Positions 49,288-57,540 of a stretch of 64,000 nucleotides of DNA are shown piece by piece (the stretch's first letter is position 1; every line of letters begins with the position of its first letter). A program made the translations under genes and the position numbers. The notes under the pieces were generated by a model. It saw nothing but the letters and a program-made list of their open reading frames with translations. It was not told the DNA's origin and ran no database searches. This stretch comes from Lachnoclostridium sp. UBA1175 (GTDB lineage: Bacteria > Bacillota > Clostridia > Lachnospirales > Lachnospiraceae), in NCBI GenBank assembly GCA_002311665.1, contig DBYX01000010.1:77719-141718 (forward strand). Direction: 5' to 3'.

Positions 49288-50400
49288 TCAGATGTTACCG
49301 GACCGGTCATCACCGTCGATATAGTACTCCGTCGGCTTCGGAAGCTCACGGTGATCCGGTGTCAGATCAACCTCCGGAGCATCCTCCGTGACCGGAGCGA
49401 CCTCAACGTCAGGCTCCTCTCCCACCTCGGGAATATCGCCGGCAGGCTCCGCTGCATCTTCCGCGATGTCAGGCACGATGTCCGCTGCATCATTCGCTGC
49501 CTCTACTGCGATGTCGGAAACATTTTCCGCCGCATCTACAGCGATGTCCGCCGCATCGTCAACTGCATCAACCGCGATATCCGCCGCTTTGTCAACCGCA
49601 TCAGCCGCATCGACCGCAAATCCGGAAGCTGCATCCGCAGTCTCATCCGTGTTCACAATGGGGCACGGCATAGCCGGGAAGCCGGGATCCGGCTGGTAAC
49701 CGGCGAAGGAAGCGCCGCCGTATATATCGTTCGGATAACCGTTCCCGAAATTCCGGTACTGACCGAAGTTGTCATTCGGGAAGCCCTGGTTCATATTGGG
49801 ATCCGGATACACGTTGCCCGCAAAACCGTTGTTGGCGTTCGGAAAACCGTTGTTGCCGTAGCCGTTCCGGAAACCGTTGTTTCCAAAGCCGTTGTTCTGG
49901 AAGCCGTTGTTCCCGTAGTTATTCTGGAAACCGTTATTACCGTAACCGTTCTGGAAACCGTTATTACCGTAACCGTTCTGGAAACCGTTGCCGTTCGGAT
50001 AGCCGCCCGGCGCACCGTAAGGCATACCGCCGAAGTTGCCGTTCGGATTTCCGTTGTTGAAACCGTTCGGATAACCGTTGTTGAAACCGTTCATATTGCG
50101 GTTCACATTGTTCTGGTACATACCGTTTCCGTTGTAACCGTTCATATTGCGGTTATTTACGTTGTAAGAAGTCTTCCCGGTGTAGTACAGCCCGCAGTTT
50201 TCCATAAAGCCGGGCTCCGGCTCCTTCGGAACAATGATCGCCATAACAATGTACATCCAGAAGCCCACGCTGCCGAATAAGAACAGGGCAACCGTGATCA
50301 GGCGCATCAGATTCGGCTCGATGCCGATGTATTTGCCGAGGCCGCTGCACACGCCGGCCAGAACGGTATCGGTTCTGCTTCTGTACAATCTCTTTTGCAT
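49288..50400 (-). CDS. PspC-domain protein with Asn/Gly-rich and Ala/Asp-rich tail
   Basis: 370 residues from the ATG at 50400 (AAGGAGG upstream). PspC domain at 1-62 (KRLYRSRTDTVLAGVCSGLG, one membrane helix at about 35-58). Residues about 75-235 are a prion-like low-complexity segment of repeated NGYGNNGFQ-type units. Residues about 250-325 are Ala/Asp/Val repeats (AADIAVDA) that could form an amphipathic helix or coiled coil, and the C-terminus is acidic. PspC proteins respond to envelope stress; the long tail is unusual. Confidence 0.85.
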   Translation of the reverse strand: MQKRLYRSRTDTVLAGVCSGLGKYIGIEPNLMRLITVALFLFGSVGFWMYIVMAIIVPKEPEPGFMENCGLYYTGKTSYNVNNRNMNGYNGNGMYQNNVNRNMNGFNNGYPNGFNNGNPNGNFGGMPYGAPGGYPNGNGFQNGYGNNGFQNGYGNNGFQNNYGNNGFQNNGFGNNGFRNGYGNNGFPNANNGFAGNVYPDPNMNQGFPNDNFGQYRNFGNGYPNDIYGGASFAGYQPDPGFPAMPCPIVNTDETADAASGFAVDAADAVDKAADIAVDAVDDAADIAVDAAENVSDIAVEAANDAADIVPDIAEDAAEPAGDIPEVGEEPDVEVAPVTEDAPEVDLTPDHRELPKPTEYYIDGDDRSGNI

Positions 50401-50484
50401 AAAATCCTCCTTAACCCCGGCGAGGCACAACACAACCCCCACGATCCGTGCCGCGTGTCGGTAAATAATGTTTACGTCTCAATC

Positions 50485-50513
50485 ATAATATCACACCGCA
50501 CAAAGTGTGTCAA
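50485..50513 (-). promoter_or_regulatory. Sigma-A promoter of the PspC gene
   Basis: Minus strand TTGACA (50513-50508), 17-bp spacer, TATTAT (50490-50485). About 85 bases of leader lie before the ATG at 50400. Confidence 0.88.
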
Positions 50514-50604
50514 TGGAGTTTGCAAAAACTAACGAAACCTTAATAAACCCTTAATATTTCACACCTCGCAGGCGCATGCGAAGCCGCATTTGCCGTAGCG
50601 CACG

Positions 50605-50634
50605 CAAAAGCGCCGCCTCACGTGGAAGCGGCGC
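50605..50634 (-). terminator. Terminator of the 50642 gene
   Basis: Minus strand stem GCGCCGC/GCGGCGC (50634-50628 with 50616-50610), followed by TTTTGC. It lies 8 bp past the stop. Confidence 0.8.
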
Positions 50635-50641
50635 CGAACAC

Positions 50642-51532
50642 TCAATTTGCCTTAGTGAAAGCGTTTTCAAACTGGACCTGAACCATCTCAACGGTACAGA
50701 ACGAAACCTCGACCGAAGAAGATCTGTCGACGAGCTTTGCGGCGTACTTGCACTCCTCATCCCCGTGTCCGAAGAGTCTCACGTAAATGGTTTTATTGGC
50801 ATCATCAAAGAAGCGAAGGGACTCGTCCATCGCGCTGTAGAACTTCACCAGCCCATCATAACTGTTGAAACAAAGCAGGGAACCGTATCCAAACGAAGTC
50901 GAATCCCAAACTGATACATTACATTTGTCACTCTCATAATGCACAGGGAACGCCAGATAACTGACTGCATCGACCACCGTACGTACATTCAGGACCATCT
51001 CGCTCAGATCGACCCTGTACTTCTCATAACCGGTGTATCCGGTCTCACGGAACTGCATCATAAAAAAGTGGCCGTCCACAACGAAGAAAGCAACCCCGGT
51101 CGAGGGAATCGCCTTTTCGGAAGCAGCTTTGAACAGCAGGATATCATCGCTGCTGCGGAGCAACTTTTCCATCGTCCCCAGGAAATAAGGCGAGGTAAAC
51201 ACTTCATCCTCGAAAAATTTCTTCATGGAAGAACAGGCGACATTTTTCCGAAGATCCCGATAAGGCGGATCACCTTTAAACCGCGCAATGCCTTCATAAG
51301 CGCACTCGGAAAATGAGAGCGTCACGTTGTCATCCATACTCCGGATAGCAAGCGTCTCTTTTTTCAGGTTCTTTGCTTTCTCATCATTGCGCTTGTCCAA
51401 TCTGTCCAGGAAAACCTGAAGACTGACGATAAACACAACGGCGAGGATACAGCCGATAATGAGACCGCGAAGCAAACCACGTGAGATTCTCTTCTTCTCA
51501 CTCATTTCAACCTGCTTAACATCATCATCCAT
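50642..51532 (-). CDS. Membrane-anchored hypothetical protein
   Basis: 296 residues from the ATG at 51532 (GGAGGTAATTTT). Short cytoplasmic N-terminus with basic residues (MSEKKRISRG), one membrane helix at about 22-44 (GLIIGCILAVVFIVSLQVFL), then an extracytoplasmic domain of about 250 residues. It has no recognised motif; mixed alpha/beta with many aromatics (GYGSLLCFNSYDGLVKFYSA). Its own terminator suggests a single-gene unit. Confidence 0.7.
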   Translation of the reverse strand: MDDDVKQVEMSEKKRISRGLLRGLIIGCILAVVFIVSLQVFLDRLDKRNDEKAKNLKKETLAIRSMDDNVTLSFSECAYEGIARFKGDPPYRDLRKNVACSSMKKFFEDEVFTSPYFLGTMEKLLRSSDDILLFKAASEKAIPSTGVAFFVVDGHFFMMQFRETGYTGYEKYRVDLSEMVLNVRTVVDAVSYLAFPVHYESDKCNVSVWDSTSFGYGSLLCFNSYDGLVKFYSAMDESLRFFDDANKTIYVRLFGHGDEECKYAAKLVDRSSSVEVSFCTVEMVQVQFENAFTKAN

Positions 51533-51767
51533 AAAATTACCTCCACAGAAAAACCCCACTGACAACACCGGAATAAGCAAGCGAATTTTCCGGTGTTTCA
51601 TGTATTATACACCAAAAAAGCAAAAAAGTGTAGTACCTGCAAAATGCTCCTATTCCGGCACATATCTTCCCCCCCAAAAAAAATGCTTTTTATCCACCCT
51701 GAAAAGCTTCACCAACCACCACCTCAAGCCGCAAGCCTGCACCGGAGTACCATTTGGCGCTTGGCCG

Positions 51768-51803
51768 AAAAAAAGAAAAGCGCCGCTCCGGGAGGAGCGG
51801 CGC
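51768..51803 (-). terminator. Terminator of the ABC exporter operon
   Basis: Minus strand GCGCCGCTCC/GGAGCGGCGC (51803-51794 with 51789-51780, 4-nt loop), perfect 10-bp stem, then a T-rich tract complementary to AAAAAAAGAAAA. Confidence 0.9.
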
Positions 51804-51812
51804 AGGGAGGTG

Positions 51813-53756
51813 TCAGTCGAGTTCTTTGACACCGGTGTAGAGTTCGTAGTAACGGCCTTTCTGCGCGAGCAGATCGTCGTGGTCGCCGCGCTCGATGATC
51901 TCGCCGTGCTCGAGCACCATGATGGCGTTCGCGTTGCGAACCGTCGAGAGACGGTGAGCGATGACGAAGGTCGTGCGGTCTTTCATCAGGCGATCCATAC
52001 CGTGCTCGATGTGACGCTCGGTACGGGTGTCGACGGAACTGGTAGCCTCGTCGAGGACGAGGATCGGAGCCTTCGAGAGGGCGGCACGCGCGATGTTGAG
52101 AAGCTGGCGCTGCCCCTGCGAGAGGTTCGCGCCGTCGCCGTCGAGCTTGGTCTGGTAGCCGTCTGAGAGACGCATGATAAAACTGTGGGCGGAAGCCGTC
52201 TTGGCAGCCGCGATGACTTCGTCGTCGGTGGCATCAAGCCGGCCGTAACGGATATTTTCCATAACGGTGCCGGAGAAGAGGTGCGTGTCCTGAAGCACCA
52301 TCGCGATATCCTTGCGGAGGACGTCGCGCTTGATGTCCTTGACATTGACACCGTCGATCGTGATCGTACCCTCGTTGATGTCGTAGAAACGGTTCAGGAG
52401 GTTCGTGATCGTCGTCTTGCCGGCGCCGGTGGAACCGACGAAGGCAATCTTCTGGCCGGGTTTCGCGTAAAGGTTGATGTCCTTGAGGACGGTCTTGTCA
52501 GGGTTGTAACCGAAGGTGACATGCTCCATCACAACGTGGCCCTTCATATCGGGCATCGGATCGGCATTGTCCGCATCCGGAGCCTCGGGCACCTCGTCCA
52601 TCACCTCGAAGACGCGCTCAGCGCCCGCGAGAGCCGAGAAGAAGGTGGCCATTTGCTGCGAAAGCATGTTGATCGGCATCGCGAACTGACGCGAGTAGTT
52701 GGCGAAGACCGTGAGGCCTCCGGCCGTGATCTTGCCGAAGATCATCAGCACACCGCCGATACCGACTGTCGCAGCGTAGGAGATCTGCGAGGTGTTGCCC
52801 ATGATCGGGCCGGTCACGCCGCCCCAGAACTGTGCCTTAAACTGCTTGTCACGCATATCGTCGTTGAGTGCGGAAAATTCTTCCACACAGCACTCCTCGT
52901 GGTTGAAGACCTTGACGACCTTCTGGCCGGTGACGGTCTCCTCGATGTAGCCGTTCACGGCACCGAGGGCGCTCTGCTGCGCGGCGTAGTATTTGCGGCT
53001 CAGTTTGCCGATGGTGAAGCCGCCGAACAGAAGCAACGGGATGAACGCAACCGTGATCAGCGTCAGGATCCAGCTCGTCGTGATCATAAAGATGAACGTA
53101 CCGATCAGCGTCACGGCGCCGGAAACCAGCTGCGTGAACGAGTTGTTGATCATGACATCGATGTTGTCGATATCGTTCGTGAAGCGGGACATGATCTCGC
53201 CGGTCTGGCGCGAGTCGAAGTACCGCACGGGAAGCTTCTGCAATTTTGCGAACAGGTCGTTACGGATGCGCTCGATCATACCCTGGGAGATGGAGAGCAT
53301 CAGGCGCGCCTGCGTGTATGTCGTGATAACACCGATGCAGTAGATCGCGCCGAGCATGATCAACGCCATCAGAACGTAAGTCATCACCTTGTCATTGTCG
53401 AAGAAATGACCGGACAGCTTTGTGATCCAACCGTCGGCGATCCGCTCGAACGGAGAGCTCTTGATGTTCATGTCCGGATTGACCGCCTTGGTCAGCTTGT
53501 TGATGATCGGGGCAAGCAGGTAACCGCCGACCAGGCTGGTGACCGTAGTCAGGAGCATGCAGGCGAGAACCAGCGCAAAGCGGAGGCGGAACCCTCTCAT
53601 ATACGTGAGGAGTCGACCGATCGTCTTCTTCGCGCTCTTCGGCTTGCCGCCCATCATGCCACGGCCTCTCGGACCGCCCTGAGGACGCTGTTTGAACGCA
53701 TTTTTCTTAGCTATGCTGTTGTACTGCTGCTGCAGTTGTTCCAATGATCTTGCCAT
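51813..53756 (-). CDS. ABC exporter subunit (catalytically complete NBD)
   Basis: 647 residues. A basic N-terminal segment precedes six membrane helices (residues about 60-345) and the NBD: FVGSTGAGKTT, LSQGQRQLLNIARAAL, and ILVLDEATSSVDT with the catalytic Glu present. It is of the heterodimeric multidrug/peptide exporter type. Start at 53756 follows a G-rich site and lies 4 bp from the upstream stop. It pairs with the 53761 gene, whose NBD has the degenerate Walker B. Confidence 0.9.
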   Translation of the reverse strand: MARSLEQLQQQYNSIAKKNAFKQRPQGGPRGRGMMGGKPKSAKKTIGRLLTYMRGFRLRFALVLACMLLTTVTSLVGGYLLAPIINKLTKAVNPDMNIKSSPFERIADGWITKLSGHFFDNDKVMTYVLMALIMLGAIYCIGVITTYTQARLMLSISQGMIERIRNDLFAKLQKLPVRYFDSRQTGEIMSRFTNDIDNIDVMINNSFTQLVSGAVTLIGTFIFMITTSWILTLITVAFIPLLLFGGFTIGKLSRKYYAAQQSALGAVNGYIEETVTGQKVVKVFNHEECCVEEFSALNDDMRDKQFKAQFWGGVTGPIMGNTSQISYAATVGIGGVLMIFGKITAGGLTVFANYSRQFAMPINMLSQQMATFFSALAGAERVFEVMDEVPEAPDADNADPMPDMKGHVVMEHVTFGYNPDKTVLKDINLYAKPGQKIAFVGSTGAGKTTITNLLNRFYDINEGTITIDGVNVKDIKRDVLRKDIAMVLQDTHLFSGTVMENIRYGRLDATDDEVIAAAKTASAHSFIMRLSDGYQTKLDGDGANLSQGQRQLLNIARAALSKAPILVLDEATSSVDTRTERHIEHGMDRLMKDRTTFVIAHRLSTVRNANAIMVLEHGEIIERGDHDDLLAQKGRYYELYTGVKELD

Positions 53757-53760
53757 CTGC

Positions 53761-55539
53761 TCACGCCCCCTTTCCCGTCTGAGACTCGTAGATCTCGCGG
53801 TACTCGACGTTGTTCGCAAGGAGCTCGTCGTGCGTGCCCATACCCGTGATCACGCCGTCATCCATAACGATGATGGTATCGGCGTCCTGCACGGAGCTGA
53901 TGCGCTGCGCGATAATGAGTTTCGTGGCTTTGCGAAGATTGGCCGTGTACGGATCGTACGCCTCGCCGACAGGCGCTTCCTTCGCGGAAAATGCTTTCCG
54001 AATCTGCGCTTCGGTCGCCGTATCAACGGCGCTCGTAGAGTCGTCGAGGATCAGGATCTTCGGCTTCTTGAGAAGCGCGCGTGCGATACACAGACGCTGC
54101 TTCTGACCGCCGGAGACGTTCGTACCGCCCTGCTCGATCATCGTGTCGTAACCGTCCTTGAACGAGGACACGAATTTGTCGGCCTGCGCGTACTCCGCCA
54201 TACGGCGGATTTCCTCTGCGGAGGCGTTCTCATCGCCCCACTGGAGGTTCTCGGTAACCGTGCCGGAGAAAAGCGTGTTCTTCTGGAGAACCATCGAAAC
54301 GCCCTCGCGGAGGTTGTACAGCGAGTAGTCGCGCACGTTCACGCCGTCCACGAGCACCTCGCCCTCGTCACAGTCGTACAGTCTCGGGATCATCGAAACG
54401 AGCGTCGTCTTGCCGCAGCCCGTGGAGCCGATGATGCCGACCGTCGAACCTGCCTTGATGTCCAGATTGATATTGTTTAGAACCTTCTCCTCGCTGTTCT
54501 TGTAGTAGCGGAAGGAAACGTTCTTGAACGTGATGTCACCGCGCTCAACCTGCAGATCCTTGCACTGCGCGTTGTCATCCGTCAGATCCAGCGGCTCGTC
54601 CATCACCTCGCGGATACGTCTTGCGGACGCAAGCGCACGTGAGGAGAACATCAGCAAAAACGTCACCATGACAAGCGACGAAAGGATCTGCGTTACGTAC
54701 GTGAGAAACGCGGAGAGATCACCGATCTTCATACCGCCGTCGAGAACCATCGGTCCGCCGATCAGGATGACGGCGATGACGGTACCGTTCATAAACAGCG
54801 TCATGACGGGGGACATAAAGATCATAACCTTCGCTGCGGAAATGCCCGCTTTCTTCAGGTTTCCGTTCGCCTCGCGGAACTTCTCGATCTCATAGTCCTC
54901 ACGGACGAAGCTCTTGACCACGCGGACGTTGGTGACATTTTCCTGAACCGTCGAGTTCAGGTCGTCAACCTTCTTCTGCACACGCCCGAAACGCGGGAAA
55001 CCGGTGCGGATGATACCGCCCACCACAATGAGCATCGCCGGCACCGAAACCGCAAAGACGACCGACAGCGACGGGTTGAGCAGGATCGCCATGATCAGTG
55101 CGGCGATCATCATACCCGGCGCACGGAGAGCCATGCGAAGCGCCATCGAGATAAAGTTCTGAACCTGCGTGATGTCGTTCGTGAGTCGTGTCACGAGCGA
55201 ACCTGTGGAAAATTTGTCGATATTCGCGAACGAATAATGCTGGATCCGGCGATAGCCGTCCTCGCGGAGATCCGCCGCGAAGCTGACCGAGGCCTTCGAC
55301 GCAAAATAAGCGCCTCCGATACCTCCTGCCATCATGATCAGAGCAGTCAAAATCATCAGCCCCATGATACCGAGGCTGGTAGCCGTCTTCAGCGTTCCTT
55401 CATTCGCGTTGTTGATGACGACCGAGAGAAGCTTCGGCATAACGACCTCGCCGACGACCTCCACGATCATACACAACGGTCCGAGAATGAAGTACGCCGC
55501 ATACGGCTTGATGTACTTGGACCATTTCATTGGTTGCAT
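53761..55539 (-). CDS. ABC exporter subunit (degenerate Walker B)
   Basis: 592 residues: six membrane helices at about 15-310, then an NBD with IIGSTGCGKTTLVS, NVSGGQKQRLCIARALL and ILILDDSTSAVDTA. The Walker B Glu is Asp (LDDS), the usual sign of the non-catalytic half of heterodimeric exporters (BmrC/D, TM287/288, LmrCD). The partner is encoded next. The ATG at 55539 has AAAGGA 11 bases upstream. The MarR gene directly precedes it, so drug-like molecules are likely inducers. Confidence 0.9.
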   Translation of the reverse strand: MQPMKWSKYIKPYAAYFILGPLCMIVEVVGEVVMPKLLSVVINNANEGTLKTATSLGIMGLMILTALIMMAGGIGGAYFASKASVSFAADLREDGYRRIQHYSFANIDKFSTGSLVTRLTNDITQVQNFISMALRMALRAPGMMIAALIMAILLNPSLSVVFAVSVPAMLIVVGGIIRTGFPRFGRVQKKVDDLNSTVQENVTNVRVVKSFVREDYEIEKFREANGNLKKAGISAAKVMIFMSPVMTLFMNGTVIAVILIGGPMVLDGGMKIGDLSAFLTYVTQILSSLVMVTFLLMFSSRALASARRIREVMDEPLDLTDDNAQCKDLQVERGDITFKNVSFRYYKNSEEKVLNNINLDIKAGSTVGIIGSTGCGKTTLVSMIPRLYDCDEGEVLVDGVNVRDYSLYNLREGVSMVLQKNTLFSGTVTENLQWGDENASAEEIRRMAEYAQADKFVSSFKDGYDTMIEQGGTNVSGGQKQRLCIARALLKKPKILILDDSTSAVDTATEAQIRKAFSAKEAPVGEAYDPYTANLRKATKLIIAQRISSVQDADTIIVMDDGVITGMGTHDELLANNVEYREIYESQTGKGA

Positions 55540-55585
55540 CTTGGTATGTTTCCTTTCTTCTTTCCTCTGCGATCCCGGGACCCGA

Positions 55586-56056
55586 TCACTCGAGCGTAGC
55601 GACCTCAGGGCTGTACTTCCGCAGGTTGTCCTGCATGCGGGCGAGGACGTTCGCAAAATGTTGCAGATCCTCCTCCGTCAGTCCCGCGAGCATCGCCTCA
55701 TCGAGCGCCTTGTACAGTTCCCACGACCGGCGAACGATGTCCATTCCTTCCGGCGTGATCGCAATATTTTTCGCGCGATTGTTGCCTTCCACCGCCGTTC
55801 GGGTCACAAAGCCGGCTTTCTCGAGTTTCTGCAGCGTGACCGTGACCGCCGCCGGGCTGATCTCAAACGCCTTGGCGAGCTCCGCCTGCGTCTGCGGTGC
55901 ATTACAGCGCGCAAGGTGCATCAGCATCATATGCTGACTCCGGTGTATGCCGAGTTTGCTCACCTGCGACTCCGCAGCGCAACGGTGAAAACGGTCCGTA
56001 CGCAGGAAGGACATTACGATGTTGAAGCGATCCGTGCTGGGTTTTGTGGTGTCCAC
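55586..56056 (-). CDS. MarR family transcriptional regulator
   Basis: 156 residues from a GTG at 56056 with AAAGGAGG upstream. Winged helix: RSQHMMLMHLARCNAPQTQA, ELAKAFEISPAAVTVTLQKL, ending EKAGFVTR, with the wing RTAVEGNNRAKNIAIT. It is the first gene of the exporter operon, and the operator-like palindromes in its promoter suggest autorepression lifted by a ligand. An ATG-less extension to 56134 covers the promoter and is not coding. Confidence 0.9.
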   Translation of the reverse strand: MDTTKPSTDRFNIVMSFLRTDRFHRCAAESQVSKLGIHRSQHMMLMHLARCNAPQTQAELAKAFEISPAAVTVTLQKLEKAGFVTRTAVEGNNRAKNIAITPEGMDIVRRSWELYKALDEAMLAGLTEEDLQHFANVLARMQDNLRKYSPEVATLE

Positions 56057-56078
56057 GGGTTCCTCCTTTCGCAGCAAA

Positions 56079-56106
56079 GTTAACACGTTAACAATTAACG
56101 CGTTAA
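56079..56106. promoter_or_regulatory. Tandem palindromic MarR operator
   Basis: GTTAACACGTTAAC (56079-56092) and TTAACGCGTTAA (56095-56106, perfect palindrome) lie between the -10 of the MarR promoter and its start codon. Placement and symmetry suggest the binding sites of the MarR protein encoded next. Confidence 0.8.
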
Positions 56107-56134
56107 CTTTACCACCGGATAAGACATTTGTCAA
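56106..56134 (-). promoter_or_regulatory. Promoter of the MarR-ABC exporter operon
   Basis: Minus strand TTGACA (56134-56129), 17-bp spacer, TAAAGT (56111-56106). The downstream edge merges with the palindromic operator. Confidence 0.8.
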
Positions 56135-56276
56135 CGGATAATCTCATCTTTTTTCTTGCTCGACCAAAATCTGTGCTTATGAAAATCATTAGAATTTGTT
56201 ATACTTCTTTTCAATAAACTTTTTTGGAATAACTGCAAATCATTCGTCAAATGTGATATACTGACATATGTATGTT

Positions 56277-56354
56277 GGGAGCCCAGAGAGAGGGTATACG
56301 ATTACAGATCGTCGGGCTTTCAGATATGCGCAAAACTATACAAAGGGGGCTCCT
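56277..56354 (+). promoter_or_regulatory. Structured 5' leader of pilT, possible riboswitch or thermosensor
   Basis: GGAGCCC (56278-56284) pairs perfectly with GGGCTCC (56347-56353), closing a domain that holds GTAT/ATAC (56294-56297 with 56338-56341) and the hairpin ACGAT/ATCGT (56298-56302 and 56308-56312, loop TACAG). The closing helix includes the pilT ribosome site GGGGG. I match it to no known riboswitch class. Confidence 0.5.
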
Positions 56355-56357
56355 TTC

Positions 56358-57416
56358 ATGACGTTTGAAGAAATTATGAACTATGCCAGAAAGCAGCAGT
56401 GCTCCGATATTCATATCACCGTCGGAACCGCTCTGGCCGTAAGACGTTTCGGTGTTCTGACCATTCTGGATCCCACACCTACCGCTGAGGAATCGAGACA
56501 GATGATCTACTCGTTCCTGAGTGAGGATCAGAAGAACTGGGTGAACTCCGGCAAAGACCTGGATGTCGGTGTTATGCTTCCCGACGGACTTCGCATCCGT
56601 GCCAACGTATATCACCAGCGTAACAACCTCGCAGCCAGCGTCCGTATTCTGCAGCAGACCATTCCGACGTTTGAGAAGCTCGGTCTTCCGGCGGCAATCC
56701 GTCAGATGGCTGAGACCCCCCGCGGTCTTGTGCTCGTAACCGGTCCTACCGGTAGCGGTAAGTCCACTACGCTTGCTTCCATCGTTAACTACATCAATAT
56801 GAACTCGGCCCGTCACATTATGACGATCGAGGATCCTATTGAGTATGTATATCCGCACAACAAGGCGATGATCCATCAGCGTGAGGTCGGCAAGGATGTC
56901 GAGTCCTTCTCGCTCGCTCTCCGCTCCGCTCTCCGCGAGGACCCCGACGTTATCCTCGTAGGTGAGATGCGTGACTACGAGACCATCTCCGCAGCCATCA
57001 CCGCTGCCGAGACCGGTCACCTCGTCCTTTCGACGCTGCACACCACCTCGGCTGCGCAGACCGTCGAGCGTATCATCGACGCGAGCCCTCTGGAGGCTCA
57101 GGAGCAGATCCGTGCACAGTTCGCCAACGTTATCCGCGGCGTCTTCACGCAGCAGCTCCTTCCTCTCAAGGACGGCAACGGCCGCGTGCTCGCTTCGGAA
57201 GTTATGCTGGCAACACCCGCGATCACGAACCTCATCCGTGAGAACAAGACCATCCAGATCCCGAGTATGCTGCAGCAGAGCCGCGCGCAGGGTATGAGCA
57301 CCATGAACGATGCCCTCGCCGATCTCGTCCGCCGCGACCTCGTCTCCATCATCGAGGCGAAGAAGGTTTCCCCGGATGCGCAGTCCCTCGTGAAGGCGAT
57401 CCACGGCAACTTCTGA
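56358..57416 (+). CDS. pilT: PilT-like type IV pilus retraction ATPase
   Basis: 352 residues from the ATG at 56358. N-terminal PAS-like domain (1-105), Walker A GPTGSGKSTT (129-138), Asp box and Walker B IMTIEDPIEYV, VILVGEMRDYETISAAI, and His box HLVLSTLHTTSAAQT. The C-terminal FTQQLLPLKDGNGRVLASEV with AITNLIRENKT is characteristic of PilT. It powers pilus disassembly or twitching. No pil or com genes are adjacent, and it lies on the plus strand against the trend. GGGGG and a structured leader precede it; its own terminator follows. Confidence 0.9.
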   Translation: MTFEEIMNYARKQQCSDIHITVGTALAVRRFGVLTILDPTPTAEESRQMIYSFLSEDQKNWVNSGKDLDVGVMLPDGLRIRANVYHQRNNLAASVRILQQTIPTFEKLGLPAAIRQMAETPRGLVLVTGPTGSGKSTTLASIVNYINMNSARHIMTIEDPIEYVYPHNKAMIHQREVGKDVESFSLALRSALREDPDVILVGEMRDYETISAAITAAETGHLVLSTLHTTSAAQTVERIIDASPLEAQEQIRAQFANVIRGVFTQQLLPLKDGNGRVLASEVMLATPAITNLIRENKTIQIPSMLQQSRAQGMSTMNDALADLVRRDLVSIIEAKKVSPDAQSLVKAIHGNF

Positions 57417-57439
57417 TCAAACGTAACCAAAGACAATTA

Positions 57440-57470
57440 CGGCCGGGTCCATACGGATCCGGCCGTTTTT
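57440..57470 (+). terminator. Terminator of pilT
   Basis: CGGCCGGGTCC (57440-57450) pairs with GGATCCGGCCG (57455-57465), followed by TTTTT. It lies 23 bp past the stop. Confidence 0.9.
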
Positions 57471-57501
57471 CATGCTCCGAGAACATACACGAAGCACATA
57501 C

Positions 57502-57531
57502 AAAAAGACCGGCAGATCATCTCTGCCGGTC
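57502..57531 (-). terminator. Terminator of the deacetylase gene
   Basis: Minus strand GACCGGCAGA/TCTGCCGGTC (57531-57522 with 57516-57507), then TTTTTG. It faces the pilT terminator; the two transcripts converge here. Confidence 0.9.
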
Positions 57532-57540
57532 TTAAGTGTC

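Noticed and set aside
52185..53747. Plus-strand open frame of 520 codons opposite the ABC exporter
   Set aside because: Antisense shadow of a conserved ABC subunit; no ribosome site or motif.
56277..56354. Known c-di-GMP, preQ1 or SAM riboswitch upstream of pilT
   Set aside because: The conserved core sequences of these classes, as I know them, are not present; only generic base pairing is visible.
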